Assembly: GCA_018806915.1 (NCBI GenBank)
Contig: JAGKQI010000059.1
Location: 1,302,001 to 1,366,000, forward strand
Source of the DNA: Phytophthora colocasiae
Lineage: Eukaryota > Oomycota > Peronosporomycetes > Peronosporales > Peronosporaceae
DNA length: 64,000 nucleotides
Direction of reading: 5' to 3'
Below, one piece after another: positions 29,633-39,779 of this stretch. A program made the position numbers and the translations under genes. Every line of letters starts with the position of its first letter. Positions within the stretch are counted from its first letter, which is position 1. The notes under the pieces are model-generated. The model was not told where the DNA came from, did no database searches, and saw only the letters and a program-made list of their open reading frames with translations.

Positions 29633-29995
29633 ATGCGGCCCCCGTGGATTCTACTGCTGCTTTTCAACGCCATTCTCGTCGACGCCGTAGTTCCAAGTGA
29701 TACCAAAGCTGCACAACCCATTTTATCCGGTTTCAAGACCCTGACAGACGACAGGAGTAACCCACATCTTCGAAAAGCTGATGACAACAGCGCAGACGTT
29801 GCCGAGGAGAGACTAATGCTCGTTGGTACGATTCGCGACAAGATACGCAGTCTAATTGCTCGCATTAAACAGGCTTATCGCGAATTCAAGATTGACTTCA
29901 ATAATGGCTACTATGACGACTACATCCTACTTGGAGCCGTCATGACCAGGGGTCTCCAAAAATGTATTGTTATTGAAAAAGGGGTATTATTGTAG
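29633..29995 (+). CDS. RxLR-like small secreted protein, member B, 3' end altered by a hAT insertion
   Basis: The predicted protein is 120 aa. The ATG at 29633 matches the start of the intact paralogue. A hydrophobic signal peptide occupies about residues 1-22 ('MRPPWILLLLFNAILVDAVV'). The 'NPHLRKADD' motif and 'VAEER' follow, a degenerate RxLR-dEER arrangement (HLRK instead of RxLR). The remaining helical domain ('LVGTIRDKIRSLIARIKQAYREFK') is shared with other members. The native end lay two codons beyond the target site of the hAT element at 29947. The present frame instead runs 16 codons into the transposon. Proteins of this class are secreted and many act inside plant cells; the host target is unknown. 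It may still be functional with a changed tail. Confidence 0.72.
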   Translation: MRPPWILLLLFNAILVDAVVPSDTKAAQPILSGFKTLTDDRSNPHLRKADDNSADVAEERLMLVGTIRDKIRSLIARIKQAYREFKIDFNNGYYDDYILLGAVMTRGLQKCIVIEKGVLL

Positions 29996-32061
29996 GGGGA
30001 CAATAAGGGAGGGAGCGGCCATCTCAATATTTGGCACTTACGCAATTATTGAAAAGGGGGTCTCTATCTACTTCTTCCAGATTAAGAACTACGGTTTTAG
30101 AGATCTGCTTCTTCTTCGTTGTCGTCCTCAACTGCGCGTTTCACGGCGTTCGAAATCACTTCGTCCGTCACTAAGTCCCAGTTCATCTTCAGGTAAAGTA
30201 AGGTCTCGAGCGTCTCATGACTGATGCTTTTCCGAAGATACCCCAGCATGCACTTAATCTTGGAGAAAAGACGCTCTACTTGTACCGAAGTGGCTGGCAG
30301 CCACGTGAGATCCGAGTATATTGATGCCTCCTTTACGCGCATTGCAGCTCGAATGTTAATCGACTCCATCACTTCTTTTCCTGTACGCCGTCGTTTTTTG
30401 CCTGATGTCTCCAAGTTGGTTTCCGGTTCTTCTTGGATACGGCGCCGTTTTGCCTTCTTACTGGCAGATTTTGCAGCGCGTGCTGCTACAATTTCTGGGC
30501 GGATGAGTCTAGCCAGCGTTGCGGCTTCTTTGGTGGTTAGGACAGAATCCTGATTATTTTGTACCTTCACGACAGCTCTTTCAAAGTCCTTGGACTGAAT
30601 AATGGTGGCTTCGGTTGATAGGCGTGTCTTCTTCTCTGGAAACTCTAACAAAAGCTCGTAAAAAAAATCACGTACCAGGCTCAAAGAGATTTTGTCGGTT
30701 TGTAGCTTCTGCGTTGTCGAATCTAGTATCTTCAGGTCCTCCAAGAGCTGCATGATCCGAACGTGTTCCTCTGCGGATGGCAAGAAGTCGACAATGGGTT
30801 TGCGCCGATAGTCTGAATCCGGTACGTCCTTGGGAAGATCCCGTTCGACTTGCGTGTCGTTGACGAAAAGATGTAGATACGGCTGGAGTTCTTCGTACCG
30901 ACGCAGAAGTCGGAACACCCCACTCCATCGGATTTCATGGAGCGGAACAGGCTTGAGTTTGCAACCGTTCCTTCTCAAAATGGCTATGCGCTTGACCGTC
31001 TTGAGTTTGCGCTGAAGCGTCGCGAATTTTTTTATTAAAGGCATGGAAGCTTTAATGTGATCTTGCACAGCAAGGTTGAATCTGTGTGAGGCACAACCAA
31101 TCATGGGAACTCCCGTCCGCTTCGAGATAGCACAGTTAGTGTTCATGTTGTCACACACAACCGCCACTAGATTGCTCAGGTCTAATTTGTAGTGGTCCAG
31201 AATCATATACAAGAACTGAATGTGCTCGTCAGCTGACATTGATGTTTCGTCCACGAAAGTAGAAAGAGCCAAGAAACGAGTCATCGTCTTAGTAGCCACA
31301 AATACGGCCAGTGAATGCTGGGCAGAGTCCGTCAAACCGTCAAATATCAGCACGTATTGCTGACTTTTGAGCTCTTCTATAATAGCAGGTTCCATTAATT
31401 CCACGCAGCTTTTCATTCGAGCGAGAAGTGTTTTCGAGTTGATCTTGTTGTACTTAACCGCTTCTCGAAACACGTCGTCATCGACTGACGAAAATGGAAG
31501 ATCCTTAAGCACCACAAGTTTCATCCAACCATGCGTAGTACGGGAGTCCTTATCGACAAACATGTCCATAGTGACGGGGATTCGTTGTCGAACGCAACGC
31601 TCCAGCACTCGCTCATAGTCTGGGTGGCGCCGCAGATGCGAGATGAGGTTATGATAGCCGCGACTTCGGTCCTGAAAGATGAAGGTGTTGCATCCGTTGC
31701 AGGTTCTTCCTCCGCTTGTTTGGTCTCGATACATCAACGAACAGATCTCCTTGTTCGAGAGACCAGGGTCTAAGGTAGACATGGATGACGAGGGTGAACA
31801 AGTTGACTAGAAGAGTGTTGGACTTGGTTCGCAAAATCGGAAATGCCAGCATGAGAGTGGCTGTGGTCCCCGGCACGGTATAACGCCCACCGGGAGAGGT
31901 TTCGAAGACTGCTTTACTCCTCGACTCTTACCGGATCTTTATAGTATCTTATAAGTTGAAGTTGACAATAATATTGTCAATTAAGGGTACGTTCATCAAT
32001 AAGGGATTGAGACGCCTCCAGCCCCGTCAATCCCTAATCCCTACTTATTTGGAGAGCCCTG
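29947..32061 (-). mobile_element. Complete hAT transposon inserted in effector B
   Basis: The element is 2115 bp. The ends CAGGGGTCTCCAAAAA and CAGGGCTCTCCAAATA (inverted) are flanked by CGTCATGAC at 29938-29946 and 32062-32070 (8-9 bp, as expected for hAT). It contains a single intact transposase gene on the minus strand. The target was the last codons of the small secreted-protein gene. Confidence 0.92.
30097..31782 (-). CDS. hAT transposase (BED finger, catalytic core, dimerisation domain)
   Basis: The predicted protein is 561 aa with no interruption. An N-terminal BED-type zinc finger ('CNGCNTFIF....YHNLISHLRRH', about residues 28-55) should bind the ends. A central RNase H-like core contains 'YVLIFDGLTD', 'LVAVVCDNMNTNCA' and 'GCASHRFNL' (the conserved C-x2-H region of hAT). 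The C-terminal dimerisation region reads 'SIYSDLTWLPATSVQVERLFSK' and 'LETLLYLKMNWDL'. A basic stretch ('SKKAKRRRIQEE') may be a nuclear localisation signal. An intact gene and matching ends make this a candidate autonomous element. ATG at 31782. Confidence 0.92.
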   Translation of the reverse strand: MSTLDPGLSNKEICSLMYRDQTSGGRTCNGCNTFIFQDRSRGYHNLISHLRRHPDYERVLERCVRQRIPVTMDMFVDKDSRTTHGWMKLVVLKDLPFSSVDDDVFREAVKYNKINSKTLLARMKSCVELMEPAIIEELKSQQYVLIFDGLTDSAQHSLAVFVATKTMTRFLALSTFVDETSMSADEHIQFLYMILDHYKLDLSNLVAVVCDNMNTNCAISKRTGVPMIGCASHRFNLAVQDHIKASMPLIKKFATLQRKLKTVKRIAILRRNGCKLKPVPLHEIRWSGVFRLLRRYEELQPYLHLFVNDTQVERDLPKDVPDSDYRRKPIVDFLPSAEEHVRIMQLLEDLKILDSTTQKLQTDKISLSLVRDFFYELLLEFPEKKTRLSTEATIIQSKDFERAVVKVQNNQDSVLTTKEAATLARLIRPEIVAARAAKSASKKAKRRRIQEEPETNLETSGKKRRRTGKEVMESINIRAAMRVKEASIYSDLTWLPATSVQVERLFSKIKCMLGYLRKSISHETLETLLYLKMNWDLVTDEVISNAVKRAVEDDNEEEADL

Positions 32062-32070
32062 CGTCATGAC

Positions 32071-33748
32071 ACGATAAACTCCAAACTAGGAGTGAGGCAC
32101 GTATATGATGAGTACGGACGTGCACAAACAATATACATGTATCGATTCACTGGAGCGCCGTTGTATTTCTTGCGTTTCCATTCAGCAGATGTGCTTCCGT
32201 CTAACAAGTTTCCGTAACAGATCTGCCGTAAGCAGACAGCAAGGCGTCACCGTGAAACTGGCGCCATCTAGCCGCCAACTTATCGTATTCCTTTGGGTGG
32301 TTGCAGACGAGGAAGCAGAAACACCCCATTCATGAATTTAGAATGGAGATCAAATTGATTCTTCTCGTGTCCAGCTCTGTCAGCAACGTAGTAGCAGCAA
32401 GATTTTGACAAACTAGTTCTAGGGAGATAATGTCACAAGACGTTGATCCTGCTATTTTATATCACTCCGAGTACTGTAAATGCCTACAAAAAACAACATT
32501 ACGGTTATTGTGAAGGAAATTGGAGTGGGTGGTGACGTAGTAGCCCCAACTTTTAAATCTGATATACCTACTTACACTTCCCTACCATCCAATTTGGATT
32601 AGGATTTTGTCATTTTCACTAGCAAGCGAAACCAATAGTGTCTAACTTTTTTTTTCATTCAACAAGCAATTCCAACCGTCATAAAAACCAAGGTGTCCAA
32701 ATTGTATCTGGCATGTAAACATCCAGTGGACTTTGTACTGAACTTTGCAGTCTCAGTTTGCGGAATGTTTTGTGATACACAAGCGGAAAGAACAGCTATC
32801 CACCCTCCTTCTTGACCTGCAAGAATGTCCTTGAAACATATTCATATCATCGAGAGCTACAATGCAGTTCAAGCGCAAGGAGAATTTAGTTGATTAACAG
32901 TTATCGGACTTTTGAACGAAGTGTTCAGGCGTACAGTTAGTCATGGTGCACACCATAAGATAAGCTCATCTTATAGTAAAACTCATCATGACGAATGGGC
33001 GCTAGGACAAGTTCCAACGTTTTGGTCTCCTCAACCATCTTCGAATTGAAAAGAAACTATCTGTCCTTTAACTTTTTGTATGCCACGATTTTGAAGCGCT
33101 AAAGTGGGGGCGACAACGTATCCAAAGAGCGAAAGGATGGTCATATAGTTTACCAACATCTACGATTCCACTTGCAGCTTTGTTTAGTGCGTCATCTTGA
33201 CACACACACAGGAGGTGACTCAAGTTAGTTTCAGATTTCATTTCTAGCGCTTAACCTCCCGCCACACCCCGGCATTGGAGGTGCCTCAATGCACTCTTCT
33301 TGGTTAGTGTCTCTCGAGGCACGCCCCCATTGATTTGACTAGCTGCGAGTTACAACTTCTGAAAATGAGTTGATTAACTTGTTAGCGGAGTTTTAGTGAA
33401 TTCTAAACCGTCCACATCCCTTATCTGTCAGTAAACCAGTGATTCCACTTTCTCAAAGGGTCTTTTCGCTGCTGTAATCATTTCCTTTTTCATAATCGGA
33501 AACTAATCTCCTATGTTCATAAATTCATAACGTTGAAATCGGCTTCAAATATTTCAGCCTACAGTAATAATTCTTTCCAGAACCCTGCACACCGGGCATT
33601 GTTCCTTCTCGTATCTAGCACGAGATAATCTCTAGTAGAAATGATTGGCAATCGTATAAAAAAAACTGCTTTGAACTGCGTTGACCCCCACCAAGTGACT
33701 CACCGTCTTCGGCAGTGAAAGTCATCACGTTCAAACTGTGGTCTTAAT
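32071..33748. other. Non-coding, AT-rich sequence with effector 3' flank
   Basis: The first 100-150 bp resemble sequence downstream of other effector copies (compare 45505-45600). The rest shows no convincing gene, promoter or repeat; only short chance ORFs occur. Confidence 0.5.
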
Positions 33749-33985
33749 TTAATGTCGACGGAGCATCCGCAATTCATTTAAAAGTGGTGCCGTTCCTAGG
33801 GGTAACCTAGCAGTGGCGACACTCTCTTTGTCTTTTAGTAGTCCTCCATCCCTTATTTTGGCGAGCGCTGCCGTTGGTGGTGAGACCCCTCCTTCAATGC
33901 TGTGGAGAGATTTTCGCATCTTCGATGTCACTCGGGACTGCGACGTCAATCACAACGATGATGTAGGGCAGCAGCAAAATCTCAT
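33749..33985 (-). pseudogene. Possible RxLR-like small secreted protein relic C
   Basis: On the minus strand an ATG at 33985 is followed, after a frame change, by a hydrophobic stretch, 'ILLLPYIIVVIDVAVPSD', like the signal peptide and start of the mature part of members B and E ('AVVPSD'). Downstream sequence is too changed to show the LRK/EER motif. The gypsy element inserted 32 bp upstream of this ATG. Identity as a family member is an inference from the signal-peptide region only. Confidence 0.45.
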
Positions 33986-34017
33986 GGTAAACGAATTGGT
34001 TGTTGATGGAGGACAAG

Positions 34018-34267
34018 TGTAGTGGGTCTCGATAACACGAACACACGCGAGGGAAGCTGGCGCTTCCTGTTAACCTTGGTCTATTGCTTGCTCGCTCTAA
34101 GGTAGATTGTAATCTGACTAAACTCAATGTTATGCTTGCTACAGCTTCGATCTACTCGTCCTCTGACGTCTATGCCAGCTCGGCTTCACAGTCTGTGCAG
34201 CAACTCGGCCTCACCATCTGTGCCGCCCAGTGCAGTGGGCAAGGCTTAGATTCAACCAGCCACTACA
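34018..34267 (-). repeat. 3' LTR of the gypsy element
   Basis: This 250-bp block is repeated at 39197-39446. It starts TGTAGTGG and ends CCACTACA. Confidence 0.93.
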
Positions 34268-34395
34268 CCGCCCCGTCAAGCCTTGGACACTCCAATGTTT
34301 GACTCTCTCCTCGTGATGTAGCACGAATGTTGTCCGAATGTTGCACGAATGTAACACTTACCTTTACCATCATTCTTGACCTTCATTCTGTTACT

Positions 34396-35994
34396 TCAAC
34401 TTGAAGGGGTTGCAAATCTTGTTCCTCGTGCTATATGTTTTAAGAGTCCCGTGTCTCGGACACGCTCTGCATACGCACGCACCAGTACAGGGATATCCTT
34501 CCCTAGGGACTGCAGAGGTTCCCACGAGTCCTCAATTGGCTCTAGTCCTTTCCAGGACACCAGGATCTCGTAGCCCTTCTTAGCCGTGCACCACCTGTGT
34601 TCCTTCAACTCGTCTACCGCCAGCACGATACCCTGAGAGGCCACGTGCTCCAGAACTTCTTCCGTCACTTGGTAGCTCTTGTCAGCGTAATACTTTAGCC
34701 TAGACGCATGTACATCCGTCTCTGCACCCGTGATGAGGTGTCGGACCACGAATGAGTGCACGTCCGCTCTGACAATCTGATAGGGCCCGATCCAAGTGAC
34801 CAGAAGCTTGTCTTGGTGTTTCTGGTCAACTCGTGACCGCAGCACGAAATCACCTACGCTGAAATTGACTTTCTTTGCACCCTTCTTCCGTTTTTTGTTA
34901 CGTTCCGTTTGCTGGTCGCGGGCTTCAGCCACTTCTTTGTGCATCTGGTAGACGCTCGCTTGCAGATCGCGAAGCTTTTCTTCTATCAGCTCTGGCTGCT
35001 TAGTCATTTCCAGTATCTTTCTCTGCTCCATGTCGACACAAAAGTCGAGGGGACTCGGTAGTGGCAACGCACAAAACAATTCCACCGGTGCTTTGTTGGC
35101 GAGAGATGGCAGGGGAGTGTGGTTAATACTGGCCCTAAGCAAAGGGACGAACATTGTCCACTCTCGGATGTCCTTTCCATACTCCAGACACATTGCACGT
35201 AATACTTGGATCACGTCACGATTTAGTCGCTCGATACTGCCATTGATCCACGGACTATAAGCTACCGTGAAATGCTGTTCTGACTTCAGCCTCTTGCAAA
35301 TCTCGGCCGCCACCTCGTTCTTGAAGTGGCTGCCTTGGTCGCTGATCCAGATTGGAGGGATGCCAAACCGACTGTGCCAGTCTAAAATGGATGCTACAGC
35401 CACTCCACTAGTAGGTGTAGCACAGGGCACAAGTTCGCAGTAGTGTGTAGCTTCGTCTTTCAGTATGAGCAGGTATTTGTCTTCTCCGAATGAATCACCC
35501 ACTGTAAGGAAGTCCCAGTGTAATGCACCATTGCGCTCGTAGCAGCGGAACGTTTCACTCCATGGTCGCTGTACCACCTTTCCGCCTTTCACGTGATGAC
35601 AGAGTAGGTAGGCCTCTAGAAATTTATCTACGTGTCCTCGTAAATGGTCCACATAGAAGTGTCTACTCAGCTGTTCCATCATGGCAGCTCGCCCACGGTG
35701 TCCTTGTGCACCACAGTCGTTGTAGTAGAGTTGTATCTTTTGTTGGAATCCACAATTTGCCTTTGTGGTACCAGCCCTCACGCCCGCCGAGCGTGGTGAG
35801 GAAGTTGCTGGGTAATGTGGTTTTAAATTGTTCTTGCGCTCGAACAATATCCTGCAAAGTTGGCCACGAAAAGCTAGGGTCATTGAACGGCCGAATTGCT
35901 GCCGTACTAGCAGCCTCTTGCTGTTCATCACACTTCGTTCTGAGTTTTTTGTGCTTGCGTCGTGTTGCTGGGGTCCTATCTGCCTCCCCGTCAC
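34396..35994 (-). CDS. Gypsy integrase with C-terminal chromodomain-like segment
   Basis: Useful coding begins at about 35760, where the integrase zinc-binding part starts ('GHRGRAAMMEQLSRHFY...LLCHHVKGG', an HHCC finger). The catalytic core has 'LHWDFLTVGD' (Asp), 'ISDQGSHFKN' (Asp) and 'SPWINGSIERLNRDV' (Glu), the DDE triad that joins cDNA to the chromosome. After a basic linker, the last 80 residues include 'YEILVSWKGLEPIEDSWEP', a chromodomain-like segment that in related elements directs insertion to particular chromatin. The frame differs from that of RT/RNase H: the join at about 35690-35740 needs a frameshift, so Pol is broken here or contains a sequence error. Confidence 0.86.
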   Translation of the reverse strand: MTGRQIGPQQHDASTKNSERSVMNSKRLLVRQQFGRSMTLAFRGQLCRILFERKNNLKPHYPATSSPRSAGVRAGTTKANCGFQQKIQLYYNDCGAQGHRGRAAMMEQLSRHFYVDHLRGHVDKFLEAYLLCHHVKGGKVVQRPWSETFRCYERNGALHWDFLTVGDSFGEDKYLLILKDEATHYCELVPCATPTSGVAVASILDWHSRFGIPPIWISDQGSHFKNEVAAEICKRLKSEQHFTVAYSPWINGSIERLNRDVIQVLRAMCLEYGKDIREWTMFVPLLRASINHTPLPSLANKAPVELFCALPLPSPLDFCVDMEQRKILEMTKQPELIEEKLRDLQASVYQMHKEVAEARDQQTERNKKRKKGAKKVNFSVGDFVLRSRVDQKHQDKLLVTWIGPYQIVRADVHSFVVRHLITGAETDVHASRLKYYADKSYQVTEEVLEHVASQGIVLAVDELKEHRWCTAKKGYEILVSWKGLEPIEDSWEPLQSLGKDIPVLVRAYAERVRDTGLLKHIARGTRFATPSS

Positions 35995-38236
35995 TTCGCA
36001 CTAATCGGGTCTTAGGGGTCCTCTCTTCCTCCCCTCGCCGTCGCTTGCTCCGAAGGTGTTGGGTCCTCTCTTCCTCCTGACGATCTCGCTTTCGTAGTAC
36101 CATTGCTCGCAGGGCCACCTGCTCTTGGTGGTTCCCTGCCCACCGAGACACCATGTCCGCCCAGACGTTGTTTTCTCCTTCAATGTGCTCGATGTGGTAT
36201 CGGTACTCCATAAGTTTCACTGCCCAGCGTAGTAACTTCCCCCTAACATGCTTCTTGACTTCTTTCCCAGGCGCAAAGACGTAGATTAAATTGCGGTGAT
36301 CGCAAAACAATCTGAAGCCTTGTGGCCGAAGCAGTAGGTGGCTGAGCTGGTCACAGGCACAAATTATGGGGTACGCCTCCTTTTCGATAACACTCCAATT
36401 GCGTTTCGATCCAGTGAACGTGCCGCTCACACAGACAAGTAGTTCGTGCTGCTGTTCCTCAACAGGTTTTCCCACTTGCCAGTGTTTTACTTGTGTGACA
36501 ATGATTCCATAGCCGACGTCAGAAGCATCGGTCACCAGGCACATGACGGAGTCCGGTTGTGGGAACGCTAAGCTGGCAGAATTCTCCAATTTCCTTTTTA
36601 GTTGGTCAAATGCTGCCCGTTCAACCTTCTCCAGCTCCAGTCCTATTCCTGCTGCAACACGTTTCGTTCTTCGAGATGCAGTTGCCAAAGCCAGATCAAG
36701 CCGCTCTTGCAGCGGTTGAGCAGTCCGAGCAAAATCGATCACGCTCTCTCTCATCCAGTTTGCTGCACAGAGGAACTGTTGAAGTTCAGCTGCATTGGTA
36801 GGGTAAGGAAGTGCTGATAACGCCTTGATTCGCTCTGGATCGTGGCTGACTCCGTTGCCCGTGATGATCTTACCACACCATTTGACTTGCGGTTCGTACA
36901 GGCTTGACTTCGTCACGCTCAATTTGAAACCGAAGTAGTCGAGTAGCTCAAACAGCCGCTCCATCTTTTCCAAGTAAGTCTCCACGTCTTTTGCGAAGAG
37001 AAGAAGATCATCTATCCATACCAAAAGATGTTGGTACATCAACTCTTGTAGGCACTTCTCAACTGTGGCTTGAAAGAATAATGCTGCATCGCAACACCCT
37101 TGGGGAACTCGCCTTGGTGTGTAGATTTTGCGGTGAGTCATGTACGACAGCAACTCTTGACAAGTTTCATCAACTGCTATCTGCCAGTAACCCTTTATGA
37201 AATCGAACAATCCAAAGAACATACAGTCACGCACTATCTCCAGGTCAACTTGCGGGTTTGGCATCACACCGGCAATACCTTCGACTTGAACATTCAGTGG
37301 TTTGTAATCTGCCGTTTGTCGGTAGTCGTTCGATCCTCCTTTTCTTACAGGCAATGCAGGACAGGCCCATCTGCTGCTGGGTTTTTCGTAAATCCAGCCT
37401 AGCTTTTCCAGTTTGGCGTTGAAATCCTCCATGAACATCCTGACCTCAGGCGGGTACTTCCTTGCCTTGCACTTATAGGGCTTGGCATCTTTCTTCAAAC
37501 GAATCTTCATAGGCGGTACTTTAGCAGGGGGGTCATTACCCAACTTCTCCCTCCACAGGTCGAAACGAAGAGAAATCCTTAAAAGTTCATCCAGATACTC
37601 CTTCGGAAATCCTTTCTTGGCAGCCTTTTCTACCATTTCCCGCACTAGTTTCTCCACTTCTTCGCTCAGTTCCGCTGCTGAGCTCACTACAGGTTCATCA
37701 AATTCATCCGGTTCATCTAACTGGCCTTGCGACGCTAGCATTTCCAGTTCTCTATCCACATCGATACCAAGAGAGGTCAAGATCTCTTTGCCCAAAAGAA
37801 ATTCCTCCATTTCTCCAGGTACAATCAAGCACTGTACAGGTGAACTGATGGACACTGGTCCCGCTGCAGTTCGCAACGTCACATGAACATTTACCGCTCG
37901 AGTCACCTCGACATTACCTCCAACCGTGATGCACGAGATGGGTTCATCTAATTCCACACAATCGACACTTGGACATTCCGCCCGCAACCTCTGGAAAATA
38001 CGCTCACTCATACTGGTCCTGGTAGCTCCACTATCCGCACAGAACGGGACGCTACACACTCCTTCAAGCAGTACTGTACCGCCTTCAGGAGGCAAGCATT
38101 CACGAATGCGGCAGAACTTAGTTGCGTTTTCCTTGTTGGACTGTTGCTTGCCGACGCGCTGTGAAATCTGCTCGACGCTTTGCCCGAATTGCTTCTTTGT
38201 CCGCTTCCGTTGCCGTCGGACAGTCGATAAATCCAT
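35663..38236 (-). CDS. Gypsy Pol: protease, reverse transcriptase, RNase H
   Basis: Up to 857 codons. The aspartic protease active site is 'FCADSGATRTSM' near the N-terminus. RT motifs are 'FGLFDFIKGYWQIAVDE' (motif A), 'RRVPQGCCDAALFFQ' (motif B) and 'HLLVWIDDLLLFAKD' (motif C, WIDD in place of YxDD). RNase H follows with 'CLVTDASDVGYGIIV', 'EKEAYPIICACDQL' and 'LFCDHRNLIYVF'. A basic, Glu/Arg-rich linker leads towards integrase. The frame is +1 relative to Gag and overlaps its end by 119 bp, consistent with frameshift translation. The WIDD motif is unusual but occurs in some oomycete elements; activity is not certain. Confidence 0.88.
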   Translation of the reverse strand: MDLSTVRRQRKRTKKQFGQSVEQISQRVGKQQSNKENATKFCRIRECLPPEGGTVLLEGVCSVPFCADSGATRTSMSERIFQRLRAECPSVDCVELDEPISCITVGGNVEVTRAVNVHVTLRTAAGPVSISSPVQCLIVPGEMEEFLLGKEILTSLGIDVDRELEMLASQGQLDEPDEFDEPVVSSAAELSEEVEKLVREMVEKAAKKGFPKEYLDELLRISLRFDLWREKLGNDPPAKVPPMKIRLKKDAKPYKCKARKYPPEVRMFMEDFNAKLEKLGWIYEKPSSRWACPALPVRKGGSNDYRQTADYKPLNVQVEGIAGVMPNPQVDLEIVRDCMFFGLFDFIKGYWQIAVDETCQELLSYMTHRKIYTPRRVPQGCCDAALFFQATVEKCLQELMYQHLLVWIDDLLLFAKDVETYLEKMERLFELLDYFGFKLSVTKSSLYEPQVKWCGKIITGNGVSHDPERIKALSALPYPTNAAELQQFLCAANWMRESVIDFARTAQPLQERLDLALATASRRTKRVAAGIGLELEKVERAAFDQLKRKLENSASLAFPQPDSVMCLVTDASDVGYGIIVTQVKHWQVGKPVEEQQHELLVCVSGTFTGSKRNWSVIEKEAYPIICACDQLSHLLLRPQGFRLFCDHRNLIYVFAPGKEVKKHVRGKLLRWAVKLMEYRYHIEHIEGENNVWADMVSRWAGNHQEQVALRAMVLRKRDRQEEERTQHLRSKRRRGEEERTPKTRLVRSDGEADRTPATRRKHKKLRTKCDEQQEAASTAAIRPFNDPSFSWPTLQDIVRAQEQFKTTLPSNFLTTLGGREGWYHKGKLWIPTKDTTLLQRLWCTRTPWASCHDGTAE

Positions 38237-39152
38237 GTTCTCCTTTACAATGAAAACACTGTTTGGGCGGCGGGGCCTCTGTGGCTTGGCGCTGCTCGCC
38301 TTGCTTAGATCCGATCACCGCTCTCAGCTTTGCCTTCGGTACACTACTAGTCATGATTGCCATTTTCTTGTCGTTGGTAATCTTCATGGTACCTCGGGTG
38401 CTGAAAGGCTTTGCATTCTTGGTCATCTTTGTCTTAATCTGCATCATGGCCTTGTTCTCCTTCTCCAGTTCTAATGCTAAATGGCTCACCACCTTGTACA
38501 AGCTCCGTACACTCGCCTTGGCATCGCCACTGCGGTACTCCAACTCATTTGCCACTCTTTTCGACAGGGGCCCAGGTAGGAACTTCAATAGCACCTTACA
38601 CTTGCGCTTGATTCCATCGTCACCAGAAAAAAGAGAAGTCACACCATTCCGCTTTATAATCTCGTTGGCAAGATGGAAGTAGGCTGTCACTCTCGCTTCC
38701 ACATCGGGAGTGGAGTCATCGAACCTCAGTTCACAACCAAACAGATCATCCATATCTGGCAGCTCCTTGTTCATAAAGCTGGAGGTGATGTCCTTGATCT
38801 TTTCCATTAGGAACTCATCGGTCACGTCTCCGATGTCTATGTCCCAACGAGTCTCGCACATGGTCTCAAGCAAGTCCTCGTTGAAAGAGTCTCGTACTGT
38901 GCGTAGCACGGACTTTACATCCTCGTTAGCTGTCCGGCATCGCGCCTCAGTAACAGCAATATACTCCTTCCGAAGTCTCAACCACTCAAGCAACGACTCG
39001 CGAGAGATGTCGTTGATTAGCGGCGGGTTGACGATCGAGAAAATCGGCTGCGGGACACGGGGAATCACCGTTGATACAGCCGTCACATGCTCTACATTGT
39101 CGTTCTCTTGTAGAGTCACTTTCTCGTTATTCACATGCTGATCCTTCGTCAT
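38118..39152 (-). CDS. Gypsy Gag with CCHC zinc knuckle
   Basis: The predicted protein is 344 aa and starts 45 bp inside the 5' LTR boundary. The central part is helical. A CCHC knuckle, 'CFHCKGEHGFIDCP' (C-x2-C-x4-H-x4-C), lies near residue 300 and should bind the element RNA. A basic tail follows. The end overlaps Pol. Confidence 0.88.
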   Translation of the reverse strand: MTKDQHVNNEKVTLQENDNVEHVTAVSTVIPRVPQPIFSIVNPPLINDISRESLLEWLRLRKEYIAVTEARCRTANEDVKSVLRTVRDSFNEDLLETMCETRWDIDIGDVTDEFLMEKIKDITSSFMNKELPDMDDLFGCELRFDDSTPDVEARVTAYFHLANEIIKRNGVTSLFSGDDGIKRKCKVLLKFLPGPLSKRVANELEYRSGDAKASVRSLYKVVSHLALELEKENKAMMQIKTKMTKNAKPFSTRGTMKITNDKKMAIMTSSVPKAKLRAVIGSKQGEQRQATEAPPPKQCFHCKGEHGFIDCPTATEADKEAIRAKRRADFTARRQATVQQGKRN

Positions 39153-39196
39153 GTTGTCTTGTGCTCAATTACGACCTTCGCAACTAAAGATATCTT

Positions 39197-39446
39197 TGTA
39201 GTGGGTCTCGATAACACGAACACACGCGAGGGAAGCTGGCGCTTCCTGTTAACCTTGGTCTATTGCTTGCTCGCTCTAAGGTAGATTGTAATCTGACTAA
39301 ACTCAATGTTATGCTTGCTACAGCTTCGATCTACTCGTCCTCTGACGTCTATGCCAGCTCGGCTTCACAGTCTGTGCAGCAACTCGGCCTCACCATCTGT
39401 GCCGCCCAGTGCAGTGGGCAAGGCTTAGATTCAACCAGCCACTACA
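39197..39446 (-). repeat. 5' LTR of the gypsy element
   Basis: Partner of 34018-34267; no mismatch was seen on reading both. Confidence 0.93.
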
Positions 39447-39451
39447 ACAAG

Positions 39452-39779
39452 ACTTGATCGGAAAAGGGGAGGTTTTGGAAGGGAAACGTTTCGTGAGAAA
39501 CGTATGTGCGTTCTCCCATTGGTTTCATCTTCCCCTCGAAAATTTCCATTTCTTCTTCTTTGAATTCATCAAAACGAAGTATGATACTTCCAGATCAAAT
39601 ATTTGTAGTAAACTTGTATGTTTGGTATTCTTGAGCTTTCGAACTACGAATCATTCTGCACGTGGAGAAAATTTTACCACTGCAACGTTCAATCCACAGC
39701 ATTGGGTACGGACTTTTTTTTCCTGCTTGGACAAAATGTCGAATTGTATCGAGATACTAGCCTTTCTTGTTCGATTAAG
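39452..39779. other. Intergenic sequence between the gypsy element and LINE remnant B
   Basis: About 330 bp. The first bases continue the pre-insertion locus of the gypsy element. AT-rich; no gene recognised. Confidence 0.45.

Larger units (their letters stand above)
34018..39446 (-). mobile_element. Ty3/gypsy LTR retrotransposon with apparently identical LTRs
   Basis: LTRs of 250 bp lie at 34018-34267 and 39197-39446; they look identical and end TGTAGTGG...CCACTACA. The host duplication ACAAG is present at 34013-34017 and 39447-39451. Coding order on the minus strand is Gag, protease, reverse transcriptase, RNase H, integrase, chromodomain-like end, as in Ty3/gypsy elements. A purine-rich tract (GACGGGGCGG on the minus strand) adjoins the 3' LTR. 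Matching LTRs and a perfect duplication indicate recent insertion. A tRNA primer site was not recognised next to the 5' LTR. Confidence 0.93.

Noticed and set aside
34084..34302. Open frame inside the left LTR, repeated at 39263-39457
   Set aside because: Both copies are LTR sequence; the repetition reflects the LTR pair, not a duplicated gene.
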